Assembly: GCA_035274845.1 (NCBI GenBank)
Contig: DATENU010000012.1
Location: 108,908-172,907 of the forward strand
Length of the DNA: 64,000 bases
Origin: Chthoniobacterales bacterium
GTDB lineage: Bacteria; Verrucomicrobiota; Verrucomicrobiia; Chthoniobacterales; UBA10450
Direction of reading: 5' to 3'
The notes below the pieces were generated by a model that searched no databases, was not told the origin of the DNA, and was given only the letters and a program-made list of their open reading frames with translations. Of the stretch, positions 7,752 to 17,433 are shown one piece after another (positions within the stretch are counted from its first letter, which is position 1; each line of letters begins with the position of its first letter). The position numbers and the translations under genes are program-made.

Positions 7752-10346
7752 TCATTCTGTCCGCAACGCCGTCATCGGACTGATCCGGGTGGCGCGCCGG
7801 GCCGGCAGCCAGGTTGCCACCAAGGTGGCCGCACCGAGAACCAGCGGGGCGGCCAGGAATGCGACGGGGTCGAGCGCGCCCACCTGATAAAGGATGCCGG
7901 CGAGGAGCTGTCCGGTCGCGGCGGCCAGCAGAAGGCCGATGACGATTCCGCTGGCCAGCATGACGGCGCCTTCGCGCACGATCATCCATTGCACGCCTTG
8001 CGGCCGCGCTCCGAGCGCCATTCGGATACCGATCTCGCGGGTGCGGCGCGCGACGGAGTAGGCTTTCACGCCATAAACGCCCACGATTGCCAGCAGCAGC
8101 GCCAGGGCGCCGAAGATCGAAAACAAGGTGGCTCCCGTGCGGATGATGAATATCTGCATGTTCGCGTCGAGATGCTGGGGAAATGTCTTCAGCGTCAGGA
8201 TCGGCAACGTCGGATCGGTCTCGCGCACCGCCCGCCGGATTGCATCCGCGCTCTCGGTGACCGTCTTCGGGTTAAGGGAGGCGAATTGAACAAAGAAAAA
8301 TGCGTTGTTGTGGAAACCGCGGGCGAACGGGACATAGATCGCGCCCCGCGGCGCATGCTCGATCACCCCGCCCCGCGTCACTGCGGAGATGCCGACCACT
8401 TCGATCGGCTCTTCCTGCTTGATGTTGGATTTGCCGCCCTGGTTGATCCCCATGTTCTGTCCGCCATCGTCACGCTTGGCGCGGGGGGCTGCGTCAGGCG
8501 CGTATTGGATTCGCTGGCCGAGCGCGTCGCCATCCGGCCAAAGCTTTTTGGCGAGCGCCTCGTCAATAATTGCGACCGGCGGAGCATCCGCCTGCGTCGC
8601 TTCCGCGGCGGTGAATGCGCGGCCGCGGAGGATCGGGATGCCCATCGTCGCAAAATAATCGGCGCCGATACTGTTGTAGCGCGCGCTGTAGGCGAGTCCG
8701 TCCGCGGCCGTCCCGGGCTTGTCATCCTTGCCGACATGGACGCCGGCCCGCTGAATAGCCTTGCCGAGCGTGAGCATTCCGAAGGGCGCGCTCGCCGAGA
8801 CGGAGACGTGCTGCACGCCAGGAAGCGCGGCGAGCCGATCGTTGAGGGTGCGGTAAAGTTGTTCGGCGCGTTGCGCGTCGAACCCGCCCAGGCTCGCGTC
8901 CACTTCCAGCATCAGGTTCCTTTCCATCTTCAATCCGGTTTGGAGCGAGGATGCTTTCTCCGCGCCGCGAACGAACAGGCCAGCCGCGGTGAGCAGGGCA
9001 AGCGAAAAGGCGGTCTGGATGACGACGAGCGGATTGCGCGGAAGGAAACGCCAGCGGCGGCGGACGACATCGTCCCCGGCATGCTCCTTCAAATCCCCGA
9101 TCACACTCTGGCGAGAGAGCTTTAGCGCGGGCCCGAGAGCGAAGGCGACCGTGCCGACGAGGCAAAAGAGAAAGGTCGCTACCAGAATCGGCAGGTTTGG
9201 CGTTGCATTCCAAACCACGTCGAGCGGAAGCAGGGGGCTCATTGACATGGCGAGAAGCTTTGAGGTCCAAAGCCCGACCACGAGCCCAGCCGCGCCGCCG
9301 ACGAGCGCGAGCAGCAATCCTTCCGTGAGCAATTGCCTGACGACGCGCCAGCGGCTTCCGCCAAGCGCGAGCCGGATCGCGATCTCTTTCCGGCGCGCCG
9401 TGCCGCGGGCGAGCAGCATGTTCGCCAGGTTCAGGCAGGCCACGAGCAAAACAACCGACGCCATCCCCAGCAGCATGGGCGCGGCGACTCCCATTTGGCT
9501 GTCGTCCGGCGGATCGTCGCTGATCGAGAAGCGCGAGAGCGGCGCCGTCACCAAGGTCTGGTCCTTTTGCTCCACGGGATAGGCACGTTCGAGATTTGTT
9601 GCGAGCGTCTTCAGCGCGGCTTCCGCCTGGGGAGTGGTCACGCCGGGCTTCAAACGCGCCATGGTAAGAAGTTGTTCGCTGGCGCGATTAGCGACGTTCT
9701 GCGCTGGGTCATTCGTCGGGTTCGGCGCGATGAGTTCCATCGCGCTCAGCGGCAGCCAGACTTCCGGTGACAGCACGGCGAGCGTGCCGGTGAAGGTTTT
9801 GGGCAGGACTCCGACAATCGTACAAGACCGGCCATTGATCAGGACCTGTGAGCCGAGGACAGCAGCGTTGCGGTCATGCCGTGTCCAATAGCTATAGCTC
9901 ACCAACGCGACTGACGCGGCCCGGCCCGGCTGTTCTTCGTCCTGGGTGAAGCCGCGGCCAAGCGCGGGCTGCACGGCTAGCACATCAAGGTAGTTGGAAG
10001 TGACGACGGAGGCGAAAGTCCGACGGGTATTGTTCTTCTCTCCGATCCCGACCATGCCGACGTTGAAGCCCGCCACGCCGCTGAAGACTGAGTTTTGTTC
10101 CCGGATGTCGCTTAATAGCGGATACGAAAACGCCCGATAAACCTTCGGGTTCTTGGTGTCCTGGGAGAAGATCTGGACCAGCTCGTTCGGCCGGGGATAA
10201 CCCGGCGGGGCGAACAACATTGTGTGGACGAGACTGAAGATCGCGGTATTCGCGCCGATCCCAAGGGTAAGAACCAGCACCGCCGCAATCGTGAACCCCG
10301 GCGCCTTCCACAGCTGCCGGACCGCGAACCGAAGATCTTGCATCAT
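7752..10346 (-). CDS. ADOP-family ABC transporter permease, second copy
   Basis: An 864-residue MacB/FtsX-type permease of the same family as the one at 1598-4297, but without the acidic prefix domain. It begins directly at MMQDLRFAVRQLWKAPGFTI. The first helix (about 18-45, LVLTLGIGANTAIFSLVHTML) is followed by a periplasmic core, an FtsX unit with TARRKEIAIRLALGGSRWR, and a second helix set near residue 440. A second core and a terminal FtsX unit (RRTREIGIRMALGARPQGV) complete it. No padR or ATPase gene is attached. It ends 11 bp from the end of the FN3/Ig-like gene, with which it converges. Confidence 0.9.
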   Translation of the reverse strand: MMQDLRFAVRQLWKAPGFTIAAVLVLTLGIGANTAIFSLVHTMLFAPPGYPRPNELVQIFSQDTKNPKVYRAFSYPLLSDIREQNSVFSGVAGFNVGMVGIGEKNNTRRTFASVVTSNYLDVLAVQPALGRGFTQDEEQPGRAASVALVSYSYWTRHDRNAAVLGSQVLINGRSCTIVGVLPKTFTGTLAVLSPEVWLPLSAMELIAPNPTNDPAQNVANRASEQLLTMARLKPGVTTPQAEAALKTLATNLERAYPVEQKDQTLVTAPLSRFSISDDPPDDSQMGVAAPMLLGMASVVLLVACLNLANMLLARGTARRKEIAIRLALGGSRWRVVRQLLTEGLLLALVGGAAGLVVGLWTSKLLAMSMSPLLPLDVVWNATPNLPILVATFLFCLVGTVAFALGPALKLSRQSVIGDLKEHAGDDVVRRRWRFLPRNPLVVIQTAFSLALLTAAGLFVRGAEKASSLQTGLKMERNLMLEVDASLGGFDAQRAEQLYRTLNDRLAALPGVQHVSVSASAPFGMLTLGKAIQRAGVHVGKDDKPGTAADGLAYSARYNSIGADYFATMGIPILRGRAFTAAEATQADAPPVAIIDEALAKKLWPDGDALGQRIQYAPDAAPRAKRDDGGQNMGINQGGKSNIKQEEPIEVVGISAVTRGGVIEHAPRGAIYVPFARGFHNNAFFFVQFASLNPKTVTESADAIRRAVRETDPTLPILTLKTFPQHLDANMQIFIIRTGATLFSIFGALALLLAIVGVYGVKAYSVARRTREIGIRMALGARPQGVQWMIVREGAVMLASGIVIGLLLAAATGQLLAGILYQVGALDPVAFLAAPLVLGAATLVATWLPARRATRISPMTALRTE

Positions 10347-10473
10347 CTTGTCCTTGAGATGCGCGAACCCGCCTGGCCGGATTCAAAAATTTCTTTGATC
10401 TAACGGGAGCGCAACACGCTTGCCTTCCGGCGGTCTTGTCGTGCACGCTTCTTCACCCAACCACTGGCATCCC

Positions 10474-10980
10474 ATGAAAACCAAACACCTGCTTCTCTTC
10501 GTCCTCGTCCTCGTCGTCGTCCTCCCTCTTTCGGCTGTTTCGCAGAGCTCCCCCGCCCCCGCTCCTGAAGCCGGCGAACTGACGAAATTGCTGAAAGACT
10601 TCCTCGCCGGCGCCTCGACCAACAACATCACCGTCCACGAGCACTTCTGGGCCGATGACCTCATCTACACCAGCGCGTTAGGCCGCCGGAAAGGCAAAGC
10701 CGACATCATGCGCGAGTTGCGGGCCGAAGCCGCCGTGTCTCCGACTCCCACGCCGGCGGATGAGGGCTCGACCGTTTACACCGCCGAAGACATTCGCATC
10801 CAGCAATACGGCACCACCGCCATCGTCGCCTTCCGTCTCGTCGCCACGACCAAGAAGGCCGACAAGACCGAAGTGGCGAACTATCTGAACACCGGCACGT
10901 TCCTCAAGCGCAACGGCAAATGGCAGGCTGTCGGCTGGCAGGCAACCAAGATGCCGGCCGAAGCCGAGCCGAAGAAATAG
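10474..10980 (+). CDS. Secreted NTF2-like (SnoaL/DUF4440-type) protein
   Basis: A 168-residue protein. It has a clear signal peptide (MKTKHLLLFVLVLVVVLPLSAVSQ) and a cone-shaped NTF2-like domain: an N-terminal helix (LTKLLKDFLAGAS), a 'FWADDLIYTSALGRRKGKADIMREL' block, and terminal strands (YLNTGTFLKRNGKWQAVGWQATK). This resembles DUF4440/SnoaL proteins, which bind small ligands or act as isomerase-like enzymes. No substrate can be assigned. The start at 10474 is chosen because the signal peptide begins there. It diverges from the second ADOP permease and converges on the TIR gene. Confidence 0.75.
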   Translation: MKTKHLLLFVLVLVVVLPLSAVSQSSPAPAPEAGELTKLLKDFLAGASTNNITVHEHFWADDLIYTSALGRRKGKADIMRELRAEAAVSPTPTPADEGSTVYTAEDIRIQQYGTTAIVAFRLVATTKKADKTEVANYLNTGTFLKRNGKWQAVGWQATKMPAEAEPKK

Positions 10981-11092
10981 CCCAGTTTGCCTGGCGAACT
11001 TTCGCTTCCTTGCTCGCCGTGAATGGAAGGAAACCCAAAAACTGGGTAATGCGGGCAACTCACAACATGTAGGAAGCAATAATGCTGGCCCA

Positions 11093-14000
11093 CTAATCGC
11101 CAAGAATGCGTTCTCGCCAGCGCCGCACGCTACTCAAGTCCAGCCGTTCGCCTTTGAACTCGATCTGCTTCACTGCTCTGGTGCCGTTCTTACTTTCGCG
11201 TTTGAGGACGCTGGTGATTTCCATCCAGCGTACGTCGGCGAACTCAACCTTCCCTTTTCCGACTGCCCGCTCGTCCTCCTCGGAGAAAGTGCCGATCACA
11301 AGCATTACCGGGTAGGGTTGACTCATCCATGTCTTCACCCAGCGTTGTTTCTTGATCGGGAACATCTCGGCCCCGTCGGTCTTTCGCTGCTTTAGGAATG
11401 AGTTACCAGCCTTGAGTTGCAAGCAAAGCCCCTTGCCCACTCCATTGCCATCTTCGTTAGTGAATTCGAGCATGATGTCGATTCCGTCGTCTTCATCCCC
11501 CGGGATCTCGAACCACTTCTGATTTGCGCTCGTGATGCGGGCACCTACGTCGAGCACGAGCAGCTTCCCTTTTCTCCTGGTGGTCAACTTCGCAAGATCA
11601 TCGGCCTGAAGTTCCTCGACCTGTTCGCGAACCGCCTCGCTTGCAAACTTTCGTTCCAGCGCATCCCAAAGTGGGAACCGTGTCTCGCACTTGTCGCACT
11701 CAGCATCCGCCGTTTCCTTCTTGGTGACGAGCTTCTCCATGAGCACTTGCGGGTTGCCCTTCGGCGTATGGCATTTTGGACAGACGTAGTGCCGAAGTCG
11801 TATCGCCTGTTCGCACGTGTCACCAAGATGCGCGTGGATGTAGTTTGCGAAAATCACCTGCTCCTCCTGTGTGACGCCCGGTCCGAAATAGACGCTAATA
11901 CCCCCATCGCTGCCACTCTCGCGCGTCAGTTTGATCCCCATATGGAAATCTCCGCGAAGCGTCACGAAGTCTGCGGCATCGCGCCAGAGTTCTTTAAGTT
12001 GGAAAGATTCGCTGTCCGCCAGCTTCACTACCAGCGTCGCATAGATGTCGTCAAGGTAACCCTTCACCGCGTAGGTCACAAAAACGGATGGATGCTCCAG
12101 CACTGCCGGGCGCTCACGTCCGCAGTGGCTCGGGAAGACCAGCTTGTCTCCCTGACGCAGGCATAGGCCGCGCTGCTCGAGTCGCCGCTCCATCTCGCCA
12201 AGCACCACGCGCTCTTCGGTGTGCGGCAGGCGCTTCATCTCCACTGGAACACCGTCGCGCCCTATGCTCTGGTAGATCAGTTTCCCCTCAGCGATGCTGC
12301 GCAGCGGCAGCACGCCGAGATCGTTCTCCGCACTTCGTAAGGTGCGGATTACCGCCTGCGCGTAGGCATTGATCCACTGCGGCGCAAGCAGGATATAAGT
12401 GCCGTAGTCGAGCTCCTTCACTACGCCGGGCCCATCCAACAGTCCAATCACCGTCTGTAAAGTCTCGTCCGTGAAGCGCGGTTCGCCCGGCAGGCGCCGC
12501 CACAGCAATTCTCGCAGTTCCTTGAAGGTATGCAGCACCTGTCCTTCGTCCCGCACCTTTAGGATTTCGTCCTTGATCAGCTTGAAAATGCGGGGCGACG
12601 TACGCTTCTCCATCTGCGCCCACGGGATGGCGTCGATCATGGCCGTGCGCAACTCGCCGCAGCCATCGCCCGCTTTTGCGCTCGTCTCGTGGTAGGCGAG
12701 CCCCTGTTCCTTCGCAAAGGCTTCCAGTTTTCCCCGGCTCGCCTTGAAACCGGTGTCGATTCGCCCGGCCACGAGGAAGTGCGGAATCTTCTCCTTTACA
12801 CAACGTCGCAGTGCTGTCTGCCAATCGCGCAGACCGGGCAGGACATCTTCTTGGTCCGCATTGAAGAGCAGCAGGATGAGCGCGGTGCGATCCATGTAGA
12901 GTTGGTGAATAAGCCGCTGATCCGCCTGTCCTCCGAAATCCCACAGCCAGATTTCACGATCAACACCTGGCGCCGCGTTGGCGTCCTTGATCGGCCATTG
13001 CGTCGACCACGCGCCAACGGTGGAGTCTTCGCTAGGTTTCCATTCACCAGTTGCGAGACGATGCGTCAACCCGGTCTTTCCTGCGTTTGTGTCCCCGACT
13101 AGGAGAACTTTGGCGTTAGAGTATTGGACCTGGTCCGGTGTGGATGCCGCAATTCCGGCCTCGAAGATAAAGTTCGACAAGTTCCATACTCGGATATCGC
13201 CCGTTCTATCCCCAGATAGAACGCAGCGTCCATCCGCGGTCCACGCAACAGTCACCACCTGTGCACGATGGCCTGCAAGCGTGTGGAGACAGCGCCCTAC
13301 TTCAACGTCCCAAAGCCGAACGCTACCAACATCGTCGCAGGAGACTGCGAGTCGACCATTAACATTCCATTTTACGTCGTTTACGTCGCCCTCATGACCT
13401 TCGAGGATGCGCACGCAATCGCCCGTGTTTACGTCCCATAATCGAACCGTATCATCCACAGAGCAGGAGAGAGCAAATCGTTGATCCGGGCTCCACGCGA
13501 CCCCCCAGACTTCGCTCGCATGCCCTTCGAATACCCGCAAACAGCGCCCGGTCCGCAAATCCCAAAGCCGCACAGTTTTGTCCGTGTCGTGGTCCGAACC
13601 AGATAGCGCGAGCTTCTGATCCGGGCTAAATGCAACACAGTGGATATAGCTCTTATGTCCCTCTAAAGTTTGCAAAGTTCGACCGCTCTCCAAATCCCAA
13701 AGTCGCAATGTTTTGTCGTACGATCCGCTCAGTACGTGTTTATTGTCCGCGCTCAATGCAACGCTCATCACCCATTGGGAATGGCCCTCGAAAACGCGCA
13801 GGCATCGCCCTGATTTCACATCCCACAACCGGACCGTTTTGTCGTGTCCGCCGGATAAGATTCGCGCTTGATCCGCGCTCCAGGTCACGCTTTCGACTGC
13901 GTCGGTATGCCCTTCAAAAACGCGAATGCAGCGTCCGCTGCTAAGATCCCAATGCCGCACTGTCTTATCATCACTCGCTGTGAGGGCCCATTTTCCATCT

Positions 14001-14524
14001 GGGCTGAATCCATAAGACATTATCTCCGCGTCTTTGTACTCGAGTTGGAGAGCGCTTACGGTAAGAGGATCGCTTGTTGCCTCTACGTGATCAGCCTTTA
14101 GATTCGCGAAACCCCAGCATCCCTCGAGTAATTTCGTATACTCATACTCGCGGACGGCAGGCAACCAGTTGATGTAGAGGAATTGCGCCAGGGAGCCTTT
14201 GATGGGCGCGTTGTCTAGACGCAGGGGAATGAAGCGGCGCTCCTTGTTCAGCGGATCGCGGAAGCGAAATGTTCGGGATTCCAACCTGGCCCACTCCGAA
14301 CCGAACGCGTTCGCCGACATGCAGAACACAAGCACACGCGAGTTCGCTAACGCGGCTTCGATCCTTTCCGGCGTATGGTCTCCCGTTTCCAGCTCCCAAA
14401 CATCGAACCAGACCCGCAAGCCATCCGCTCGCAGACGATCGGCAATCTCACGCACCGCTTTTCTGTCCTTTCGACTGTAGCTGAGAAAAACGTCGTATTG
14501 GAACACAGAGTCTGGGGCAGTCAT
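11093..14524 (-). CDS. TIR-WD40-ROC GTPase-COR-zinc ribbon-DUF4365 protein (predicted immune sensor/effector)
   Basis: A single 1143-residue protein with six recognisable parts. Residues 1-135 are a TIR domain: DVFLSYSRKDR, and WARLE with the candidate catalytic E82. Residues 165-450 form seven WD40 repeats (DKTVRLWD-type ends), enough for one propeller. Residues 470-635 are a ROC-type GTPase with P-loop GDTNAGKT (477-484), DFGGQ (529-533) and ETSAK, but a diverged G4 motif (GRID, 587-590). Residues 640-905 resemble a COR/winged-helix dimerisation region. A CxxC...CxxC zinc ribbon uses C915, C918, C943 and C946. Residues 990-1130 look like DUF4365, with GIDIMLE and LQLKAG (D1016, Q1036, K1038) resembling a PD-(D/E)xK nuclease core. 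TIR domains of this sort often consume NAD+. The architecture suggests sensor, switch and two possible effectors in one chain. It diverges from a J-domain gene. Function is inferred. Confidence 0.88.
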   Translation of the reverse strand: MTAPDSVFQYDVFLSYSRKDRKAVREIADRLRADGLRVWFDVWELETGDHTPERIEAALANSRVLVFCMSANAFGSEWARLESRTFRFRDPLNKERRFIPLRLDNAPIKGSLAQFLYINWLPAVREYEYTKLLEGCWGFANLKADHVEATSDPLTVSALQLEYKDAEIMSYGFSPDGKWALTASDDKTVRHWDLSSGRCIRVFEGHTDAVESVTWSADQARILSGGHDKTVRLWDVKSGRCLRVFEGHSQWVMSVALSADNKHVLSGSYDKTLRLWDLESGRTLQTLEGHKSYIHCVAFSPDQKLALSGSDHDTDKTVRLWDLRTGRCLRVFEGHASEVWGVAWSPDQRFALSCSVDDTVRLWDVNTGDCVRILEGHEGDVNDVKWNVNGRLAVSCDDVGSVRLWDVEVGRCLHTLAGHRAQVVTVAWTADGRCVLSGDRTGDIRVWNLSNFIFEAGIAASTPDQVQYSNAKVLLVGDTNAGKTGLTHRLATGEWKPSEDSTVGAWSTQWPIKDANAAPGVDREIWLWDFGGQADQRLIHQLYMDRTALILLLFNADQEDVLPGLRDWQTALRRCVKEKIPHFLVAGRIDTGFKASRGKLEAFAKEQGLAYHETSAKAGDGCGELRTAMIDAIPWAQMEKRTSPRIFKLIKDEILKVRDEGQVLHTFKELRELLWRRLPGEPRFTDETLQTVIGLLDGPGVVKELDYGTYILLAPQWINAYAQAVIRTLRSAENDLGVLPLRSIAEGKLIYQSIGRDGVPVEMKRLPHTEERVVLGEMERRLEQRGLCLRQGDKLVFPSHCGRERPAVLEHPSVFVTYAVKGYLDDIYATLVVKLADSESFQLKELWRDAADFVTLRGDFHMGIKLTRESGSDGGISVYFGPGVTQEEQVIFANYIHAHLGDTCEQAIRLRHYVCPKCHTPKGNPQVLMEKLVTKKETADAECDKCETRFPLWDALERKFASEAVREQVEELQADDLAKLTTRRKGKLLVLDVGARITSANQKWFEIPGDEDDGIDIMLEFTNEDGNGVGKGLCLQLKAGNSFLKQRKTDGAEMFPIKKQRWVKTWMSQPYPVMLVIGTFSEEDERAVGKGKVEFADVRWMEITSVLKRESKNGTRAVKQIEFKGERLDLSSVRRWRERILGD

Positions 14525-14695
14525 CTGAGGTTAGTTAAACAACTACCCGTAACCGTTGCATCAGTCCATATTATCTGACCAAATCTTCGCCACCTATTTA
14601 GCTAACGAAACAGGCTGTGGACGAAGTGGCACCGCCGTAGCAGCGACTCTCTCAAAACTGTTTTTGGTTCGCGGAGGGTCGCGTAGGCTTCACAG

Positions 14696-15847
14696 ATGTC
14701 GGGCGCGAGTAAGGTTGGGCGGGGAGCGAGGCGAAAAGAGCCCGTCGGGGGCATTGAGCGCCACATCATCCTGATCGATCAGAAGCCTTTGCGGCGCGCG
14801 ACCGGGGCCGAATGCAGCGCGGCGATGGCGAAGCTCGATGACGCGCGCGCGGCCTGGCACCGATTTGAGCGGGAAGACCGGCCGAGCTTTGTCCGGTGGC
14901 GGGCCCGGGAGTTCGGTCCGCTTCTGAGCGAGCTGCGGGACGTGGAAGCGGGGATTCGCGAGAGCGAGGCGCTTGTGCATGAAGTGGAAATGGAAATGCG
15001 CCGCGGGTTCTACGATCCCTGGAGCGCTTATCAGCGAGTGATGTTTCGCCGGGAGAACCCATCCCTGGCGGATAACGGCGCCGAACCGGTGCACCGTCCG
15101 AGAGCGCGAGCCGGCGAGGAACAGAAATTCTTCACTGAATTTGAGAAGGAAGCGCTTTTCCAGGAATGGGTGCAGAAGTTCATCGGGACGAATCCGGACA
15201 AGCTGGATGACGAAGCTTACACGACGACGTTCGAGGCTTTCAAAACGCACATGTTCCGGACCCGCCCGGAAGAGCCGCCCCCCTCAACGAATTCCCGGGC
15301 AGCCAAGCCGGAACCCCGGCCAGCCGCCGAAGAAGAGCCGGCCCCGGCGCCGATTGATGCGCGGGTGAAGGAACTCTACCGGCTCCTGGTTCGCCGGTTG
15401 CATCCCGATCTGCGCGCGGACGGCAGCGCCGCGGTGTCCGCGTTGTGGCACGAAGTCCAGGAAGCGTACGGGGCGAGCGATATCGCACATCTCGAAATCC
15501 TGCTCGCCCTCAGCGACATCGAGTCCGATCGCTTCAGCGATCAAACGAGCGTGTCGCAAATGCGCGCGGTCCTGGCGGAACTGACCCGCGCCTTGTTCGC
15601 GCTCGAGGACAGCCTGCGCCAGGCGCGAGACGAGGATGCGTGGGGGTTCGCCCGCACCGGCCCCGTCTCCGGCTTGCGCGAGCGCGTGGAACGAGAGCTA
15701 AAAGCAACTCTGCGGATGCGATCCGACCGACTCGACCTGCTGAAGCGCACGATCGCGGATTGGTCGCGTTCACCGCTTACCAGCGGACCGATACAATTCG
15801 GTCAATCCCTGGGCACGTTTTCGCAAAAGCCGCGTCGCGCTATCTGA
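14696..15847 (+). CDS. J-domain (DnaJ-like) protein
   Basis: A 383-residue soluble protein. A helical N-terminal half (about 40-190) is joined by a proline/glutamate-rich linker (190-220) to a J-domain-like segment (about 221-270) containing KELYRLLVRRLHPDL, with the HPD triad at 236-238 that contacts DnaK. A further helical region (about 280-370) follows. J-domain proteins recruit Hsp70 to particular clients; the client here is unknown. The gene is divergent from the TIR-WD40-ROC gene with 171 bp between them, which may or may not mean joint function. No good ribosome site is seen close to the ATG. Confidence 0.7.
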   Translation: MSGASKVGRGARRKEPVGGIERHIILIDQKPLRRATGAECSAAMAKLDDARAAWHRFEREDRPSFVRWRAREFGPLLSELRDVEAGIRESEALVHEVEMEMRRGFYDPWSAYQRVMFRRENPSLADNGAEPVHRPRARAGEEQKFFTEFEKEALFQEWVQKFIGTNPDKLDDEAYTTTFEAFKTHMFRTRPEEPPPSTNSRAAKPEPRPAAEEEPAPAPIDARVKELYRLLVRRLHPDLRADGSAAVSALWHEVQEAYGASDIAHLEILLALSDIESDRFSDQTSVSQMRAVLAELTRALFALEDSLRQARDEDAWGFARTGPVSGLRERVERELKATLRMRSDRLDLLKRTIADWSRSPLTSGPIQFGQSLGTFSQKPRRAI

Positions 15848-15864
15848 GCCGGATATCCCGTTGT

Positions 15865-17349
15865 CTATTCCTGGGGGCCGTTCCGGACTGGCAGTTTCGT
15901 GTAAAGCACGGTGAAAGAGACCTTCCGCTCCTCGCCTGGCTTGACCGGAATATTGAACTCAATCGTGTGCGCGTCCTTCTTCGTGAAGGGATCCGACTTG
16001 GCAGAAATATCCCAAGTATGCCAGCGACCGAGGCTTTCAACGACGCGAATCTCAACGGGAACCTTCTTATGGTTCCGCAGCTTGATCTCAAATGATTCCG
16101 TCGCGGTGTGTTTCTCAGAGTCGACCTCAAATTTCGTTCGGATTCGCTCCGCCACGAGGTCGAACGCGTCACCCGTCGTCGCCTGAACCATTTCATTGGC
16201 TGGCGTTGCCGGCGCATCATACTCGCCAATGAACTCGAGTTCGCCGTCCGCCGCCCGCCGGAAAAATCGCATTCGCCCCGTGGGTAACGGGACACCGAGA
16301 TGGTTAGCCCCGCTATTCCTAAACTCACGCGCCACCGCTATCTTCGAAGAGGAATCAACGCCATCGTTTGGGTTCAAGTTAGCGCCGTTACCAGTGGTCC
16401 GGATCTCCGCCGCGCCCGCATAAACAAATATCTTTTTCGATTGAATGCCTTCTGCGCGGAGAAATTGCACCTGTTTTTGTTCACGGTCCTTGAGGGACAA
16501 GGGCGAGGGATGGGTGTAGACGTAATATTCGTCAAGCTCCTTCGCCACGACCGGGATGTAGGAACCGGTCACAACCACCCTCTCCGTCGTAGCCTCCTCT
16601 GGCACAGCAGGCTTGGCCTGCGGCTCCATTTTCGACATCATCCCGGCGACGAATTTCACCCGGGTATTCTCGAAGCTCTTTCCCGTTTCGTTGTCGATTG
16701 TCATCCAGCCCAGGAGCTGCACCAGGTCGGAATCCTCCGCCGTGATCACGTTGTAATCCGCGTACCAATGAATCCCGTAGGCCGTATAGGCGATCTCGGC
16801 ATCGAGCTGCACCGGCGCCTGGGTCGCAATCTTCCAGAGAAATTCCGGCTTGATCGTTCGGTCGGCGGAAAGAGGCGGAAAGCGCGGTGTCCCCGGGAGC
16901 TCGAACTGTGTCTTGCCCTCCACCTCGATGATCGGCATGACTGACGGCACCTTTTGGCTACTGTCGTCCCGACTCTTATTCCGTCCGCTCCGGATGATTT
17001 TCCCAGTGACGACATGGCTCTTGCCCTCATCGTAGCGGAGGAATTCGATGGTCTGTCCTTCAAACCAGGAAAGCATCGTCTCTTGAGTCACGGCGCTTCC
17101 GCGAAACGCCTGCTCCTGAATGTCTAACTCTACCTTTCCGCTCTTGTCGCGAAGGATCACAGAGCTCGGTTCGGCGAAAAGCGCTACGTCGGAGTAGCGA
17201 ATTTCATTTACTCCAGACTTGAGATCCAGTTTTAAGCTGTCGCGGATGATTGCGAAATCCTTGTTATAAATTGTGAGCGAAGTCTCGCCATCGATGCTTT
17301 TCAGGAGACTGAGAGCAATCAGAGCAGTCAGGAAGGGGGCTTTGCGCAT
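15865..17349 (-). CDS. DUF4139-type exported protein
   Basis: A 494-residue protein starting at MRKAPFLTALIALSLL, a short signal peptide. The start at 17349 is preferred over an in-frame ATG 39 bp upstream because the signal peptide begins there. The mature part begins with LTIYNKDFAIIRDSLKLDLKSG and later has LLGWMTIDNETGKSFENTRVKF. It ends with a beta-sandwich region (IKLRNHKKVPVEIRVVE, then VPVKPGEERKVSFTVLY). This order is typical of DUF4139 proteins, which are periplasmic or surface proteins without known activity. It converges on the J-domain gene. Confidence 0.75.
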   Translation of the reverse strand: MRKAPFLTALIALSLLKSIDGETSLTIYNKDFAIIRDSLKLDLKSGVNEIRYSDVALFAEPSSVILRDKSGKVELDIQEQAFRGSAVTQETMLSWFEGQTIEFLRYDEGKSHVVTGKIIRSGRNKSRDDSSQKVPSVMPIIEVEGKTQFELPGTPRFPPLSADRTIKPEFLWKIATQAPVQLDAEIAYTAYGIHWYADYNVITAEDSDLVQLLGWMTIDNETGKSFENTRVKFVAGMMSKMEPQAKPAVPEEATTERVVVTGSYIPVVAKELDEYYVYTHPSPLSLKDREQKQVQFLRAEGIQSKKIFVYAGAAEIRTTGNGANLNPNDGVDSSSKIAVAREFRNSGANHLGVPLPTGRMRFFRRAADGELEFIGEYDAPATPANEMVQATTGDAFDLVAERIRTKFEVDSEKHTATESFEIKLRNHKKVPVEIRVVESLGRWHTWDISAKSDPFTKKDAHTIEFNIPVKPGEERKVSFTVLYTKLPVRNGPQE

Positions 17350-17433
17350 GCGATCGGTGTAGAGAGTCTCAGCCGTCCCCGCGAGCATTAATTAAGCAAC
17401 AGACAGCCGGCAGCACCAAAACGTGCGGCCGGA

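Noticed and set aside
10981-11092. Terminator between the NTF2-like and TIR genes
   Set aside because: CCCAGTTT and AAACTGGG are complementary but 50 bases apart, and there is no T-run. Too weak to call.
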